Shown here: piece after piece, positions 43,495 through 52,227 of the stretch
Position numbering within the stretch: position 1 is the first letter of the stretch
How the letters are laid out: each line of letters starts with the position of its first letter
NCBI RefSeq assembly: GCF_000472705.1
Contig: NZ_AXAE01000029.1
Span: 1-64,000 of the forward strand
Origin: Mesorhizobium erdmanii USDA 3471
GTDB lineage: Bacteria; Pseudomonadota; Alphaproteobacteria; Rhizobiales; Rhizobiaceae
Length of the DNA stretch: 64,000 nucleotides
Direction of reading: 5' to 3'
Translations under genes and position numbers: made by a program
The notes under the pieces: generated by a model
The model's input: only the letters and a program-made list of their open reading frames with translations
Databases searched by the model: none
Told to the model about the DNA's origin: nothing

Positions 43495-43536
43495 GGAGTC
43501 CATGCCGATGCCGGCGGCAATCACGCCATGGATTCC
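43495..43536. repeat. Inverted repeat related to the 295-397 element
   Basis: GGAGTCCATGCC (43495-43506) and GCCATGGATTCC (43525-43536) match as inverted arms at 10 of 12 positions. They share the GAATCCATG core with the arms at 295-309/383-397. It lies between epmA and pmbA. Confidence 0.55.
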
Positions 43537-43621
43537 GGTCTTCGCCATTGCACAAGCCGGGTCGGAACAATAGATGGGTGGGCGCGGCCGCAAGCTGGCC
43601 GCGACAAGCAGGATCACGGGC

Positions 43622-44965
43622 ATGGCCGACACATCAGACGCTAAAAAACTGACCGACCGCGTCGCGGCACTTGTCGAGGCCGCCAAAAAGGCAGGCGCCG
43701 ACGCTGCCGACGCGGTCGCCGTGCGCGGCCGCTCCACTGGAGTGTCGGTGCGGCTCGGCAAGGTCGAGGCTACCGAATCGTCCGAGGCCGAGGACGTCTC
43801 GTTGCGCGTCTTCGTCGGCCAGCGGGTGGCGAGCGTCTCGGCCACCGCCGCGTCCGATCCGCGCTCGCTGGCCGAGCGAGCCGTTGCCATGGCCAAAGTC
43901 TCGCCCGAGGATCCCTTTCAGGGTCTCGCCGACCCGGCGCTGCTGGCCAAGCAAACGCGCGATCTCGATTTGTTCGACGCCACCGAAGTGTCGGCCGACC
44001 AGTTGAAGGAAGCAGCGCTGGCGGCGGAAGCGGCAGGGCTTGCCGTCAAGGGCGTGACCAATTCGTCCGGCGCCAGCGCCGGTGCCGGTCTCGGCGGGCT
44101 GGTGCTGGCCACCTCGCACGGCTTCATTGGCCACTATGTCGGCTCGCGTTTCTCGCGTTCGGCCAGCGTCATCGCCGGCGAGGGCACCGGCATGGAGCGC
44201 GACTATGAATTCTCCTCGCGCCTGCATTTTGCCGATCTCGATGCGCCCGAAGACATCGGCCGAAAAGCCGGCGAACGCGCCGTGCGCCGCCTCGGCGCTC
44301 GCAAGGCTGCGACCGGGCCGGTAGACGTGGTGTTCGATCCGCGCGTGGCGCGCGGCATCGCCGGCCATATCGCCGGGGCCATCAATGGCGCGTCCGTGGC
44401 GCGCAAGACCTCGTTCCTGCGCGACATGATGGGCAAGCAGGTGGCCGCATCCGCGATCACCGTCACCGACGAGCCGCTCCGACCGCGTGGCCAGGCCTCG
44501 CGTCCGTTCGATGGCGAAGGTATCGAGGGCGAGAAGCTGCTCATGGTCGAAAAGGGCGTGCTCAACCACTGGTTCCTGTCGACTTCCGCCGCACGCGAAC
44601 TCGGCCTTGTCACCAATGGGCGCGGATCGCGCAGTGGTTCTTCCGTCTCGCCGTCCTCGACCAATCTCGCCATCGAACCGGGCGAGCGTTCGCCCGAGGA
44701 TATGATCAAGTCGCTCAGGACGGGCTTCTATGTCACCGAAGTGTTCGGCCACGGCGTCGACATGATCACCGGCGAATACAGCCGCGGCGCGTCCGGCTTC
44801 TGGATCGAGAATGGCCAGCTTGCCTATCCGGTCGCCGAAGTCACCATCGCCTCGAACCTGAAGACGATGTTCCTCAACATGGTGCCCGCCAACGACCTCG
44901 ACCGCAATTTCGGCACCGCCGCCCCGACGCTCCTGATCGAAGGCATGACCCTTGCCGGGGCCTGA
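43622..44965 (+). CDS. pmbA: TldD/PmbA-family metalloprotease subunit PmbA (TldE)
   Basis: A 447-residue protein of the PmbA/TldE family: RSTGVSVRLGKVEATESSEA, HGFIGHYVGSRFSRSASVI, VDVVFDPRVARGIAGHIAGA, FDGEGIEGEKLLMVEKGVLN and the C-terminal EMTLAGA-like end. With TldD it forms a heterodimeric protease that processes small peptides; PmbA itself lacks the zinc site. ATG 43622 (MADTSDAKKLTDRV) is the likely start; an in-frame extension to 43574 has no family similarity. It overlaps the next gene by 14 bases. tldD is not in the window. Confidence 0.93.
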   Translation: MADTSDAKKLTDRVAALVEAAKKAGADAADAVAVRGRSTGVSVRLGKVEATESSEAEDVSLRVFVGQRVASVSATAASDPRSLAERAVAMAKVSPEDPFQGLADPALLAKQTRDLDLFDATEVSADQLKEAALAAEAAGLAVKGVTNSSGASAGAGLGGLVLATSHGFIGHYVGSRFSRSASVIAGEGTGMERDYEFSSRLHFADLDAPEDIGRKAGERAVRRLGARKAATGPVDVVFDPRVARGIAGHIAGAINGASVARKTSFLRDMMGKQVAASAITVTDEPLRPRGQASRPFDGEGIEGEKLLMVEKGVLNHWFLSTSAARELGLVTNGRGSRSGSSVSPSSTNLAIEPGERSPEDMIKSLRTGFYVTEVFGHGVDMITGEYSRGASGFWIENGQLAYPVAEVTIASNLKTMFLNMVPANDLDRNFGTAAPTLLIEGMTLAGA

Positions 44966-45761
44966 ACCGACCGCTTCCCCTTCCGGCGACATTGGGGATC
45001 TGCCGCTGCTGCGCGACGCCGCCCGCGAGGCGGGGCTCATCGCCATGCGCTACTTCGGCAACAGCCCGCAGGTCTGGATGAAAGGCGGTACCTCGCCGGT
45101 CAGCGAAGCCGATCATGCGGCGGACGCCTATCTGCGCGACACGCTGCTGGCGGCGCGGCCGGATTACGGCTGGCTGTCGGAGGAGACGGTCGACGATCCG
45201 GCCCGGCTTTCGGCGCGCCGCACCTTCGTCGTCGATCCGATCGACGGCACGCGTGGCTTCCTGGAGGGACAGCGCACATGGTGCGTCAGCGTCGCCGTCG
45301 TCGAACATGGCCGAACGCTTGCCGGGGTGCTCGAATGTCCGGCGATGGACGAGACCTACTGGGCGCAGCCCGGCCAAGGCGCCTTCCGTAACGGCAAGCG
45401 CATCGCGGTGCGTACGCTTGGCGACAAGGCCGAGATATCAGGGCTGAAGCAATTGATCGACCTGGTGCCGGCCAACTGGCAGAAGCGGCTGACACGGGCG
45501 CCCTACAGCCCTTCGCTCGCCTATCGACTGGCGATGATCGCCAATGGCACGCTCGACGCCACGTTCGTCAAGCCGAATGCGCATGACTGGGACATCGCCG
45601 CCGCCGATCTCATCCTGCGCGAGGCCGGCGGCCTGTTGCTCGACCCGCATGGCCGCGCGCCGCTCTATGCCGGCGAGGTGACCCGCCATGGCGCGCTCGC
45701 CGCCGGCAGCGGTGAATTGCTGGCGGTGCTCGTCGATGTCATCGCCGGACTGCATGCGTGA
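44952..45761 (+). CDS. Inositol-monophosphatase-family phosphatase (CysQ-like)
   Basis: A 269-residue Mg2+-dependent phosphatase. Metal-site motifs are WLSEET, VVDPIDGTRGFLEG and AHDWDIAAADLILREAGG. Relatives are 3'(2'),5'-bisphosphate nucleotidase (CysQ), inositol monophosphatase and histidinol phosphatase; I cannot separate these firmly. The start appears to be TTG 44952 inside the end of pmbA, with GAAGG eight bases before it; no ATG occurs upstream of the family core. It leads into the DUF4170/lipid A gene block. Confidence 0.87.
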   Translation: MPGPEPTASPSGDIGDLPLLRDAAREAGLIAMRYFGNSPQVWMKGGTSPVSEADHAADAYLRDTLLAARPDYGWLSEETVDDPARLSARRTFVVDPIDGTRGFLEGQRTWCVSVAVVEHGRTLAGVLECPAMDETYWAQPGQGAFRNGKRIAVRTLGDKAEISGLKQLIDLVPANWQKRLTRAPYSPSLAYRLAMIANGTLDATFVKPNAHDWDIAAADLILREAGGLLLDPHGRAPLYAGEVTRHGALAAGSGELLAVLVDVIAGLHA

Positions 45762-45837
45762 AACCACATTCGCAGGTTCCAAAGTCGGCGGCTTTGGTCT
45801 AGACCTGTCACAAACTCACAATATGTGAAGGACCGGC

Positions 45838-46083
45838 ATGACCGCGGAAGACGGGAAGAAGCAGCTTTTGCACCTGGTGTTCGGCGGCGAACTGAAGAAG
45901 CTTGGCGGCACCGAGTTCCGGGATCTCGACGGGCTCGACATTGTCGGCATCTATCCGGACTATCAATCCGCGCACACGGCGTGGAAGGCCAAGGCGCAAG
46001 CCAGCGTGGACAATGCCCATATGCGTTATTTCGTCGTTCATCTCCATCGCCTTCTGGACCCCGACAGCAAGGTCGTCGGTTGA
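45838..46083 (+). CDS. DUF4170 family small protein
   Basis: An 81-residue protein with LLHLVFGGELKKLGGTEFRD, DIVGIYPDYQSAHTAWKAKA and a closing MRYFVVHLHRLLDPD, matching the alphaproteobacterial DUF4170 family. The function is unknown. It is consistently found before the DUF374 acyltransferase and Kdo transferase genes, so a role linked to envelope synthesis is possible. The ribosome site is GAAGGA; the preceding 76 bases are A/T-richer and probably carry the promoter of the lipid A block. Confidence 0.88.
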   Translation: MTAEDGKKQLLHLVFGGELKKLGGTEFRDLDGLDIVGIYPDYQSAHTAWKAKAQASVDNAHMRYFVVHLHRLLDPDSKVVG

Positions 46084-46088
46084 CTTCG

Positions 46089-46880
46089 ATGGAGCATGAC
46101 CTGGCGAAGGAGCCAGCCAGCGAGGCCGCGTCCACCGGCAGGGGCCGCAGCCGCACGACCAAGGCGTTCTGGCGCAAGATCCGCGAACCGCTAGCGCAGT
46201 CGCGATTCGTCAAGAACGCCATTGCCAGCCTGCTCGCCCAATTCGTGCGCCTGGTTCGCCTGACCAGCCCCCTGGTCGCCGGATCGGCGCGCTTTTCGGG
46301 CGGCGCCTATGCTGAGTTCGAGCCCGGCATCATCGCTCTGTGGCATGGCCAGCATCTTTTGACGCCAGCCTATTATCCTAAGCGCAAACCGCTGGTCGCC
46401 ATGGTGTCGCGCAGTGCCGATGCCGAGCTCAATGCGCTGATGCTGGAGAAATTCGGCATCGAGGCGGTGCGCGGTTCGGGTGGGCGCGACAATGCCAGGC
46501 ATCTCGACAAGGGTGGGGCCAAAGCGCTCATCGCCCTGAAAAAGTCGCTCGTTGCCGGCAAGAACGTTGCCATGATCGCAGACATTCCGCACGGCACGCC
46601 GCGCGACGCGGGGCTCGGTATCGTTCTCCTGGCGCGCCTTTCGGGCCGGCCGTTGCTGCCGGTCGCCATCGCCACCAGCCGCCGCAAGGTGCTGGAGAAG
46701 AGCTGGGACAAGACCACCATCAACCTGCCGTTCGGCCGATCCGCCGTGACCATCGGCACGCCGATTTTCGTGGCGGCCGACGCCGACGACGCAGAAATGG
46801 AGCGCAAGCGCCAGGAAGTCACCGCCGCTCTCAATGCCGCGACGGCCGAGGCCTATCGTCTCGTGGATGGCCGGCGATGA
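46089..46880 (+). CDS. DUF374 lysophospholipid acyltransferase-family protein
   Basis: A 263-residue protein of the DUF374 (LpxL-like) family: GIIALWHGQHLLTPAYYPKR with the catalytic-type histidine, VAMVSRSADAELNALMLEKF, GIEAVRGSGGRDNA, VAMIADIPHGTPRDAGLGIV and GRPLLPVAIATSR. It probably acylates a lipid A/Kdo-containing precursor; in rhizobia such genes sit with waaA and lpxK. A basic N-terminal ~40 residues precede the core. ATG 46089 was chosen. It overlaps waaA by ATGA, so it is coupled to it. Confidence 0.88.
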   Translation: MEHDLAKEPASEAASTGRGRSRTTKAFWRKIREPLAQSRFVKNAIASLLAQFVRLVRLTSPLVAGSARFSGGAYAEFEPGIIALWHGQHLLTPAYYPKRKPLVAMVSRSADAELNALMLEKFGIEAVRGSGGRDNARHLDKGGAKALIALKKSLVAGKNVAMIADIPHGTPRDAGLGIVLLARLSGRPLLPVAIATSRRKVLEKSWDKTTINLPFGRSAVTIGTPIFVAADADDAEMERKRQEVTAALNAATAEAYRLVDGRR

Positions 46881-48193
46881 GCGGCCGCTGGGCGCGTACC
46901 ATGCTGACGGCATACCGCTTCGCCGGTGCGGCAGCCTATCCGTTGGTCGGCCCCTATGTCGCCTGGCGCACCTCGCGCGGCAAGGAAGACCGCAACCGCC
47001 GCCGCGAGCGCTACGGCGTCGCCGGCCGCCCGCGCCCCGAAGGGCCCGTGATCTGGATCCATGCCGCGAGCGTCGGCGAGACCATAGCCGTCGTGCCGCT
47101 GGTCGAAAGCATTCTCGACTATGGCGTCAACATCGTGCTGACGACCGGCACGGTGACATCGGCCCAGGTTGCCGACGAGCGGCTCGGCGACCGCATCATC
47201 CACCAATATGTGCCGCTCGACCTGAAGCCGGCGGTCAGCCGGTTCCTCGACCACTGGCGGCCGGACCTGGCGATCATCGCCGAATCCGAAATCTGGCCGA
47301 TGACCATCCTCGAACTTGGCGCGCGCCACGTACCGCAGGTGCTGGTCAATGGCAGGCTGTCCGATCGCTCGTTCACCTCGTGGAAGAAGCGGGCCAACAT
47401 CGCCGAGGCGCTGTTCGAGAACCTGGCCCATGTCGTCGCCCAGTCCGATGTCGATGGCGAGCGTTTTCGCGCACTGGGTGCCCGGCCGGTGACGGTGTCG
47501 GGCAACCTCAAGGTCGATACCAACCCGCCGCCCGTCGACGAACGGGCGCTGGCCACCATGCAGCGGCAGATCGGCGGCCGACCGACCTGGGCGGCAATCT
47601 CGACCCATGATGGCGAGGAAGTGGTCGCGGCGGAAGTCCACGCGACGCTGCACAAACGTCACCACGGCCTGCTGACGATCGTGGTGCCGCGCCATCCCGA
47701 TCGGGCGGAAACCCTTGCCGCGCAGATTTCCGGCATGGGCCTGAAGGTCGCGCGGCGCAGCAAGGGCGACCGCATCGGGCCTGACACCGATATCCTGCTC
47801 GGCGATACGATCGGCGAGATGGGGCTTTATCTCCGGTTGACCGAGATCGCCTTCGTCGGCCGCTCGCTGACCTCGGAGGGCGGCCAGAATCCGCTCGAGC
47901 CGGCCATGCTCGACACCGCGGTTCTGGCCGGGCGCAACGTTCAGAATTTCCGCGAAGCCTATCAGCGCCTGATTGACAGCGGCGGCGCCAAGCTGGTGCG
48001 CGATCGCGACATGCTGGCAGGTGCGGTCAATTTCCTTTTGACCAACGAAGTGGCGCGCCACGAGATGATGGCGGCAGGGATCGCGACCGTCGACGAGATG
48101 CGCGGCGCGCTGGCGCGCACGCTGAGATCGCTCGAACCCTATATCCAGCCGCTGGTCGTCAAGTCGCGCCTGAAGGGCGCCAACGGGCGCTAG
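46877..48193 (+). CDS. waaA: 3-deoxy-D-manno-octulosonic acid (Kdo) transferase
   Basis: A 438-residue inner-membrane-associated GT30 enzyme that adds Kdo to lipid IVA. Landmarks: IWIHAASVGETIAVVPLVES (catalytic Glu), QYVPLDLKPAVSRFLDHWRP, AIIAESEIWPMTILEL, VNGRLSDRSFTSWKK and FVGRSLTSEGGQNPLEPAML. It lies between the DUF374 acyltransferase and lpxK in a tight operon (ATGA before, one-base gap after), consistent with coordinated LPS core and lipid A synthesis. Confidence 0.96.
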   Translation: MSGRWARTMLTAYRFAGAAAYPLVGPYVAWRTSRGKEDRNRRRERYGVAGRPRPEGPVIWIHAASVGETIAVVPLVESILDYGVNIVLTTGTVTSAQVADERLGDRIIHQYVPLDLKPAVSRFLDHWRPDLAIIAESEIWPMTILELGARHVPQVLVNGRLSDRSFTSWKKRANIAEALFENLAHVVAQSDVDGERFRALGARPVTVSGNLKVDTNPPPVDERALATMQRQIGGRPTWAAISTHDGEEVVAAEVHATLHKRHHGLLTIVVPRHPDRAETLAAQISGMGLKVARRSKGDRIGPDTDILLGDTIGEMGLYLRLTEIAFVGRSLTSEGGQNPLEPAMLDTAVLAGRNVQNFREAYQRLIDSGGAKLVRDRDMLAGAVNFLLTNEVARHEMMAAGIATVDEMRGALARTLRSLEPYIQPLVVKSRLKGANGR

Positions 48194-48194
48194 C

Positions 48195-49220
48195 GTGGCC
48201 TCCGAAGCACCACCATTCTGGTGGGAAGAGCCGGACTGGAAAGTCCTGGCGCTGTCGCCGTTGTCGGCTATCTACGCACTCGTTGCCGGCCGTGGCATGC
48301 GGCGGGCCCGCCGTGAGAAGATCGAGGCGCCGGTTCTGTGCATCGGTAATTTCACTGTCGGCGGCACTGGCAAGACGCCGGTGGCCATCGCGCTCGCTGA
48401 ACAGGCCAAGCGCATGCGACTGAAGCCCGGTATCCTGTCGCGCGGCCACGGCGGATCCTTCGCCGAGCCGCACGTCGTCGATGCCGATCACGATGCCGCC
48501 AAGCATGTCGGCGACGAGCCGCTGCTTTTGGCCGAACACGCCCCGGTGGCGGTGACGCCGAACCGCGCCGCCGGCGCCCGGCTGCTCATGGAAAAGCACG
48601 GCTGCGATTTCCTGATCATGGACGATGGCTTTCAGAGCGCGCGCATCCATATCGATTATGCGCTGGTCGTGGTCGATGCCCGCTACGGCATCGGCAATGG
48701 CCGTGTCATTCCGGGTGGCCCGCTGCGGGCCAAGATCGTCGACCAGCTGGTCTTCACCAGCGGACTGTTGAAGATGGGCGAGGGTACCGCCGCCGACGCC
48801 GTGGTGCGCCAAGCGGCGCGCGCCGGCCGGCCGATCTTCGAGGCTCATACCGAGCCAAACAGCAAGGCGGGGCTTGCCGGCAAGCGCTTCCTGGCCTTCG
48901 CCGGCATCGGCCATCCTGACAAATTCTTCGACACGGTGCGGGCGGCAGGCGGCGAGGTCGTTCTCTCAAAGCCCTTTCCGGATCATCATTTCTATGCCGA
49001 GGATGAGTTGGCCGAACTGGCGGCGACGGCGCTTGCCGAAGGCATCGGCCTCATCACCACCGCCAAGGACGCCGCCCGGCTGCGCCACGGCGCCGCGCAG
49101 GACTTTCTCGACAAACTCGAGGTGCTGGAAATCGACGCGGTGTTCGAGCTCGACCACGTTCCCGAACGCATCATCGAGGAAACGCTCGATGCCTGGCGGC
49201 AGCGCAAGCTGAGGGGCTGA
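48195..49220 (+). CDS. lpxK: Tetraacyldisaccharide 4'-kinase
   Basis: A 341-residue enzyme phosphorylating the 4' position of the lipid A disaccharide. N-terminal PPFWWEEPDWKVLALSPLSA, then the P-loop NFTVGGTGKTPVAIALAEQ, ILSRGHGGSFAEPHVVD, DFLIMDDGFQSARIHIDYAL and GPLRAKIVDQLVF. The start is GTG 48195, one base after the waaA stop. Length and motifs are complete. Confidence 0.96.
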   Translation: MASEAPPFWWEEPDWKVLALSPLSAIYALVAGRGMRRARREKIEAPVLCIGNFTVGGTGKTPVAIALAEQAKRMRLKPGILSRGHGGSFAEPHVVDADHDAAKHVGDEPLLLAEHAPVAVTPNRAAGARLLMEKHGCDFLIMDDGFQSARIHIDYALVVVDARYGIGNGRVIPGGPLRAKIVDQLVFTSGLLKMGEGTAADAVVRQAARAGRPIFEAHTEPNSKAGLAGKRFLAFAGIGHPDKFFDTVRAAGGEVVLSKPFPDHHFYAEDELAELAATALAEGIGLITTAKDAARLRHGAAQDFLDKLEVLEIDAVFELDHVPERIIEETLDAWRQRKLRG

Positions 49221-49268
49221 ACAGCAATCGGCGTCGTCTGTGGCGCACTCGGGCGTGCTTCCGCTCCC

Positions 49269-49499
49269 TCAGCGCCGGCTGCGCAGCTCCGGATGCACCT
49301 CGATTTCGCGGCGCAGCGAGGCGGTGGCGCTCACATAAGGCTCCTGCCTGGCGACGCTCCAGTATTTCAGCTCATCCAGGGGGATGCTTTCCCCGGTCAC
49401 CGCGCAGCGCACGAACGAGCCGGGGCTGGTGACCTGGAAATCGCCATCAAGATAGCGGATGCGGGCTTCCTTGCCGCCCGGGCCTTCGAAACGGTTCAT
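49269..49499 (-). CDS. DUF2093 family small protein
   Basis: A 76-residue protein (ATG 49499; a second ATG at 49502): FEGPGGKEARIRYLDGDFQV, SFVRCAVTGESIPLDELKYW and SVARQEPYVSATASLRRE. This matches DUF2093, an uncharacterised alphaproteobacterial family regularly found next to lpxK on the opposite strand. The function is unknown. It is convergent with lpxK, with 48 bases between stops. Confidence 0.88.
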   Translation of the reverse strand: MNRFEGPGGKEARIRYLDGDFQVTSPGSFVRCAVTGESIPLDELKYWSVARQEPYVSATASLRREIEVHPELRSRR

Positions 49500-49624
49500 C
49501 ATGCGGTGGTGCCGAGGTTCATACGGATTTCATCGCCACAAATCGCGGGCCAGGTCAAGCATGTGACAAGCTTGGGACAATGCTGAGGCGTTAACACAAT
49601 CTTAAAAGTTTCTGTTTTGGGGGC

Positions 49625-50215
49625 ATGATGGATATTTCTTCCGCCCGCCTGGCTTCCTTGCTCAAGGAGGCGGTGACGCCGCAGCCCGTGCCGTTGGCGA
49701 AAGCCGATCCGGTCAGGACGGCGCTGGTCAGGGAACTGGTCCAGCCCGCCGCGCCCTCCCTGTTCGCCCAACGCACGGCGCCGGCTTTGCTGGCGATGCC
49801 TGTGGCACCCATCGCCGTCAAATCGCAGCAGATCGCTTCTTCCGGTATCGTCGAAGCCTATCAGGTCCAGCTCGATACGCGCGACGAGGCGGTATTGGCA
49901 ACGGTGGTGGGGAGAAAGGCAGCGCCCGAAGCTGAAACGCAGCGCGGCGCCTTACCGCCTTCGGCAACGGCCAATGACAACGCTCCCGCCAGGGCTGCCG
50001 GGGTGTCCTTGCTGTCGTTTATCCCGCCGCAGGCTCCTGTCCTGCAAAACGCTGCTGCCCTGGCTACGCCGGCGGGACGGCGAAGGCCTATCAATCAATC
50101 CCACGCTGCGGCAGCCAACCCCGAGGGTTTGCTGGTGAGGATCGGCTTTGTGTCGATCATGACCGGCTTGTTGGCGACAGTGATGTTCGGGTTCGTTTTG
50201 CTGCTGCTTCGCTGA
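49625..50215 (+). CDS. Hypothetical protein with C-terminal membrane anchor
   Basis: A 196-residue protein without a recognised domain. It has an alanine/proline-rich soluble N-terminal part and a single hydrophobic segment at the very C-terminus (IGFVSIMTGLLATVMFGFVL), so it looks tail-anchored. No signal peptide. Codon use is like its neighbours. ATG 49625 and ATG 49628 are both possible, after a GGGGGC stretch. It lies between DUF2093 (divergent) and the LysR gene (convergent). No function is proposed. Confidence 0.65.
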   Translation: MMDISSARLASLLKEAVTPQPVPLAKADPVRTALVRELVQPAAPSLFAQRTAPALLAMPVAPIAVKSQQIASSGIVEAYQVQLDTRDEAVLATVVGRKAAPEAETQRGALPPSATANDNAPARAAGVSLLSFIPPQAPVLQNAAALATPAGRRRPINQSHAAAANPEGLLVRIGFVSIMTGLLATVMFGFVLLLLR

Positions 50216-50240
50216 ACGAATCGGCGATAGGCCAGGAGGC

Positions 50241-51167
50241 CTATCGCTCCGCTTCGATGAAAGCCTCGATCTTGTCCGGCGCCAATCCGGCCTGCTGCGC
50301 GATGCGGCGGGCAAGGTCGGCGGCGGCAGTGCGTGGCCGTCCCAGCGGCCGGTCAAGCCAGTAGGACACCGGATTGAGCGCGGTGCGCTCGTCGACAGCG
50401 GTGATGCGGCCCGATTCCAGCTGATGCCCGGTCAGCGGCGGACGCGCCAGCGCGATGCCGAGCCCATAGGCAGCGGCATCCAATACCAGATTATAGTCTT
50501 CGAAACGGCGGTCCTGTGGGCGCGGGCGATAGTCCATACCTTGCGCGGCGAACCAGGCACGCCAGCCTGAGGCATCGGAATCGTTGATCAGCGGAAATCT
50601 CAGCAGCCGGGCAGGATCGCCACGGCCGATTTCGCGCGCCAGTTCGGGCGAGGCGACCGGGAAGACATGCTCCTCGAACAGCTGCACCGACACGCGGCCT
50701 GGAATGCCGCCCCGGCCGCAGCGGATCGACAGGTCGATGCCTTCATCGGCAAGGTCGGCCTGGCGGATGTCGACATCGAGCACGATGCGCAGCTTGGCGG
50801 GATTGTTCTCCAGCGCCGCCATGCGCGGCATCAGCCAAAGCCCGCTGACAGAGGGGATCGACGTCAGTCGCACCACCGCCGTGCCGCGCGGCTCGACCCA
50901 GCGATCGGAATGGCTCGATATCAGCGCGAAAGCCTCCGACGTGCGCAGATGCAGCCGGTTACCTTCGATCGTCAGTGAGACGCCACGCGCGCCGCGATCG
51001 AACACTTTCAAGCCCAGCCAGTCCTCGAGCTTGGCGATCTGCCGGCTGACGGCGCCATGGGTGATGTTGAGCTTTTCGGCAGCCGCCGAAAAGCTGCCGG
51101 TGCGCGCCGCCGCGTCGAAGGCACGCAAGGTTTCGAGCGGAACCATCGTATCTGAGCTGTGATCCAT
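50241..51167 (-). CDS. LysR-family transcriptional regulator (GcvA-like)
   Basis: A 308-residue regulator. The N-terminal HTH is PLETLRAFDAAARTGSFSAA then LNITHGAVSRQIAKLEDWLG; the effector domain has TSIPSVSGLWLMPRMAAL and LADEGIDLSIRCGRGGIPG, as in the GcvA/AmpR group. I chose ATG 51167 (MDHSSDTMVPLETL); ATG 51146 is a shorter option. It is divergent from the EamA transporter at 51260 with 92 bp between, the classic LysR arrangement, so it probably regulates that exporter. Confidence 0.92.
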   Translation of the reverse strand: MDHSSDTMVPLETLRAFDAAARTGSFSAAAEKLNITHGAVSRQIAKLEDWLGLKVFDRGARGVSLTIEGNRLHLRTSEAFALISSHSDRWVEPRGTAVVRLTSIPSVSGLWLMPRMAALENNPAKLRIVLDVDIRQADLADEGIDLSIRCGRGGIPGRVSVQLFEEHVFPVASPELAREIGRGDPARLLRFPLINDSDASGWRAWFAAQGMDYRPRPQDRRFEDYNLVLDAAAYGLGIALARPPLTGHQLESGRITAVDERTALNPVSYWLDRPLGRPRTAAADLARRIAQQAGLAPDKIEAFIEAER

Positions 51168-51259
51168 AGTCACAGGTGATCCTCGATTTGGTCGTTTGTC
51201 AACCAGCAGGAAAAGGCGTTCTGTGGCTTTCGAGATGGAAGAACAAGGAGGACAGTGAG

Positions 51260-52153
51260 ATGGGCGCGATGACGGGCACGTTGAATCAGACACAGCGGAT
51301 GGACACCACGGCGGCTGTCGCGGTTGCGCTGACGGTGGTTGGTTGGGCGTCCGCCTTTCCGGCGATCCGTGCCGGCCTTGCCGCCTTTCAGCCGCTGGAG
51401 CTTGGCGCGCTGCGCTTCGCCATCGCCGCGGTGCCGGCGGCGATCTTCCTTGCGGTCAAGCGCCCGGCGCTGCCGAGGATCGGCGAATTGTGGCGCTTTG
51501 CCTTTGGCGGCGCCATCTTCGTCGCGCTCTACACAGCCATGCTCAATTTTGGCGAATTGACGGTCTCGGCGGGCGCCGCCGGCTTCATCATCAATGTGAG
51601 CCCGATCTTCACCGCCATCATGGCGATGGCGCTTCTCGGCGAGCGCTTCTCGCGCCTGGCCTGGCTCGGCACGGCCATCTCCTTTGCCGGCATTGGCATT
51701 ATCGCCGTGGCCGACGGCCATGGCCTGCACTTCAACGCCGGCGCGCTGCTGGTGCTTGGCTCCGCGCTCTGCTCGGCTGTCAACACCATCGTCCAGAAGC
51801 CGTTGTTTGCCCGCCACCACCCGCTGACCATCGCGGCGTCCAACATGGTGCTCGGTGCGCTCTGCCTGGCGCCTTTCCTGCCCGCCGCTTTCCAGCAGGC
51901 CGCCGTCGCCGACACCGCCGGTCTCGGCGCCGTCATCTATCTCGGCATCGTGCCGAGCCTGATCGCCTATGCCGCCTGGGCGACGGCCCTGTCGCGACTG
52001 CCGGCGGCGCGCGCTTCGAATTTCCTCTACCTTGTCTCGCCGATGTCCGCCTTGATCGGCTTCTTCTGGCTGGGTGAAGTGCCGACCCTGCTCGGCATCT
52101 TCGGCGGCGCGCTGGCGCTCGGCGGCGTCATCGTGGTGAATTTGAAGAGGTAG
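51260..52153 (+). CDS. EamA/DMT-family transporter
   Basis: A 297-residue protein of ten predicted helices in two EamA repeats: ALTVVGWASAFPAIRAGLAA and LGALRFAIAAVPAAIFLAVK in the first, GALLVLGSALCSAVNTIVQK and LYLVSPMSALIGFFWLGEVP in the second. A metabolite exporter of unknown substrate. ATG 51260 has AGGAGG eight bases upstream. Probably controlled by the divergent LysR regulator; it converges on mutL downstream. Confidence 0.92.
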   Translation: MGAMTGTLNQTQRMDTTAAVAVALTVVGWASAFPAIRAGLAAFQPLELGALRFAIAAVPAAIFLAVKRPALPRIGELWRFAFGGAIFVALYTAMLNFGELTVSAGAAGFIINVSPIFTAIMAMALLGERFSRLAWLGTAISFAGIGIIAVADGHGLHFNAGALLVLGSALCSAVNTIVQKPLFARHHPLTIAASNMVLGALCLAPFLPAAFQQAAVADTAGLGAVIYLGIVPSLIAYAAWATALSRLPAARASNFLYLVSPMSALIGFFWLGEVPTLLGIFGGALALGGVIVVNLKR

Positions 52154-52165
52154 AACAGAAGGTTG

Positions 52166-52191
52166 GAAGGTTTCCCTGAATCGAAACCTCC
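52166..52191. terminator. Hairpin between convergent EamA and mutL genes
   Basis: GAAGGTTTC (52166-52174) pairs with GAAACCTCC (52183-52191) at 8 of 9 positions, loop of eight. It lies between the 3' ends of two convergent genes and could serve both, but there is no T-run. Confidence 0.35.
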
Positions 52192-52227
52192 CCTACGGAG
52201 AGGCAGCGAACTGCGCCGAGAGCGCCT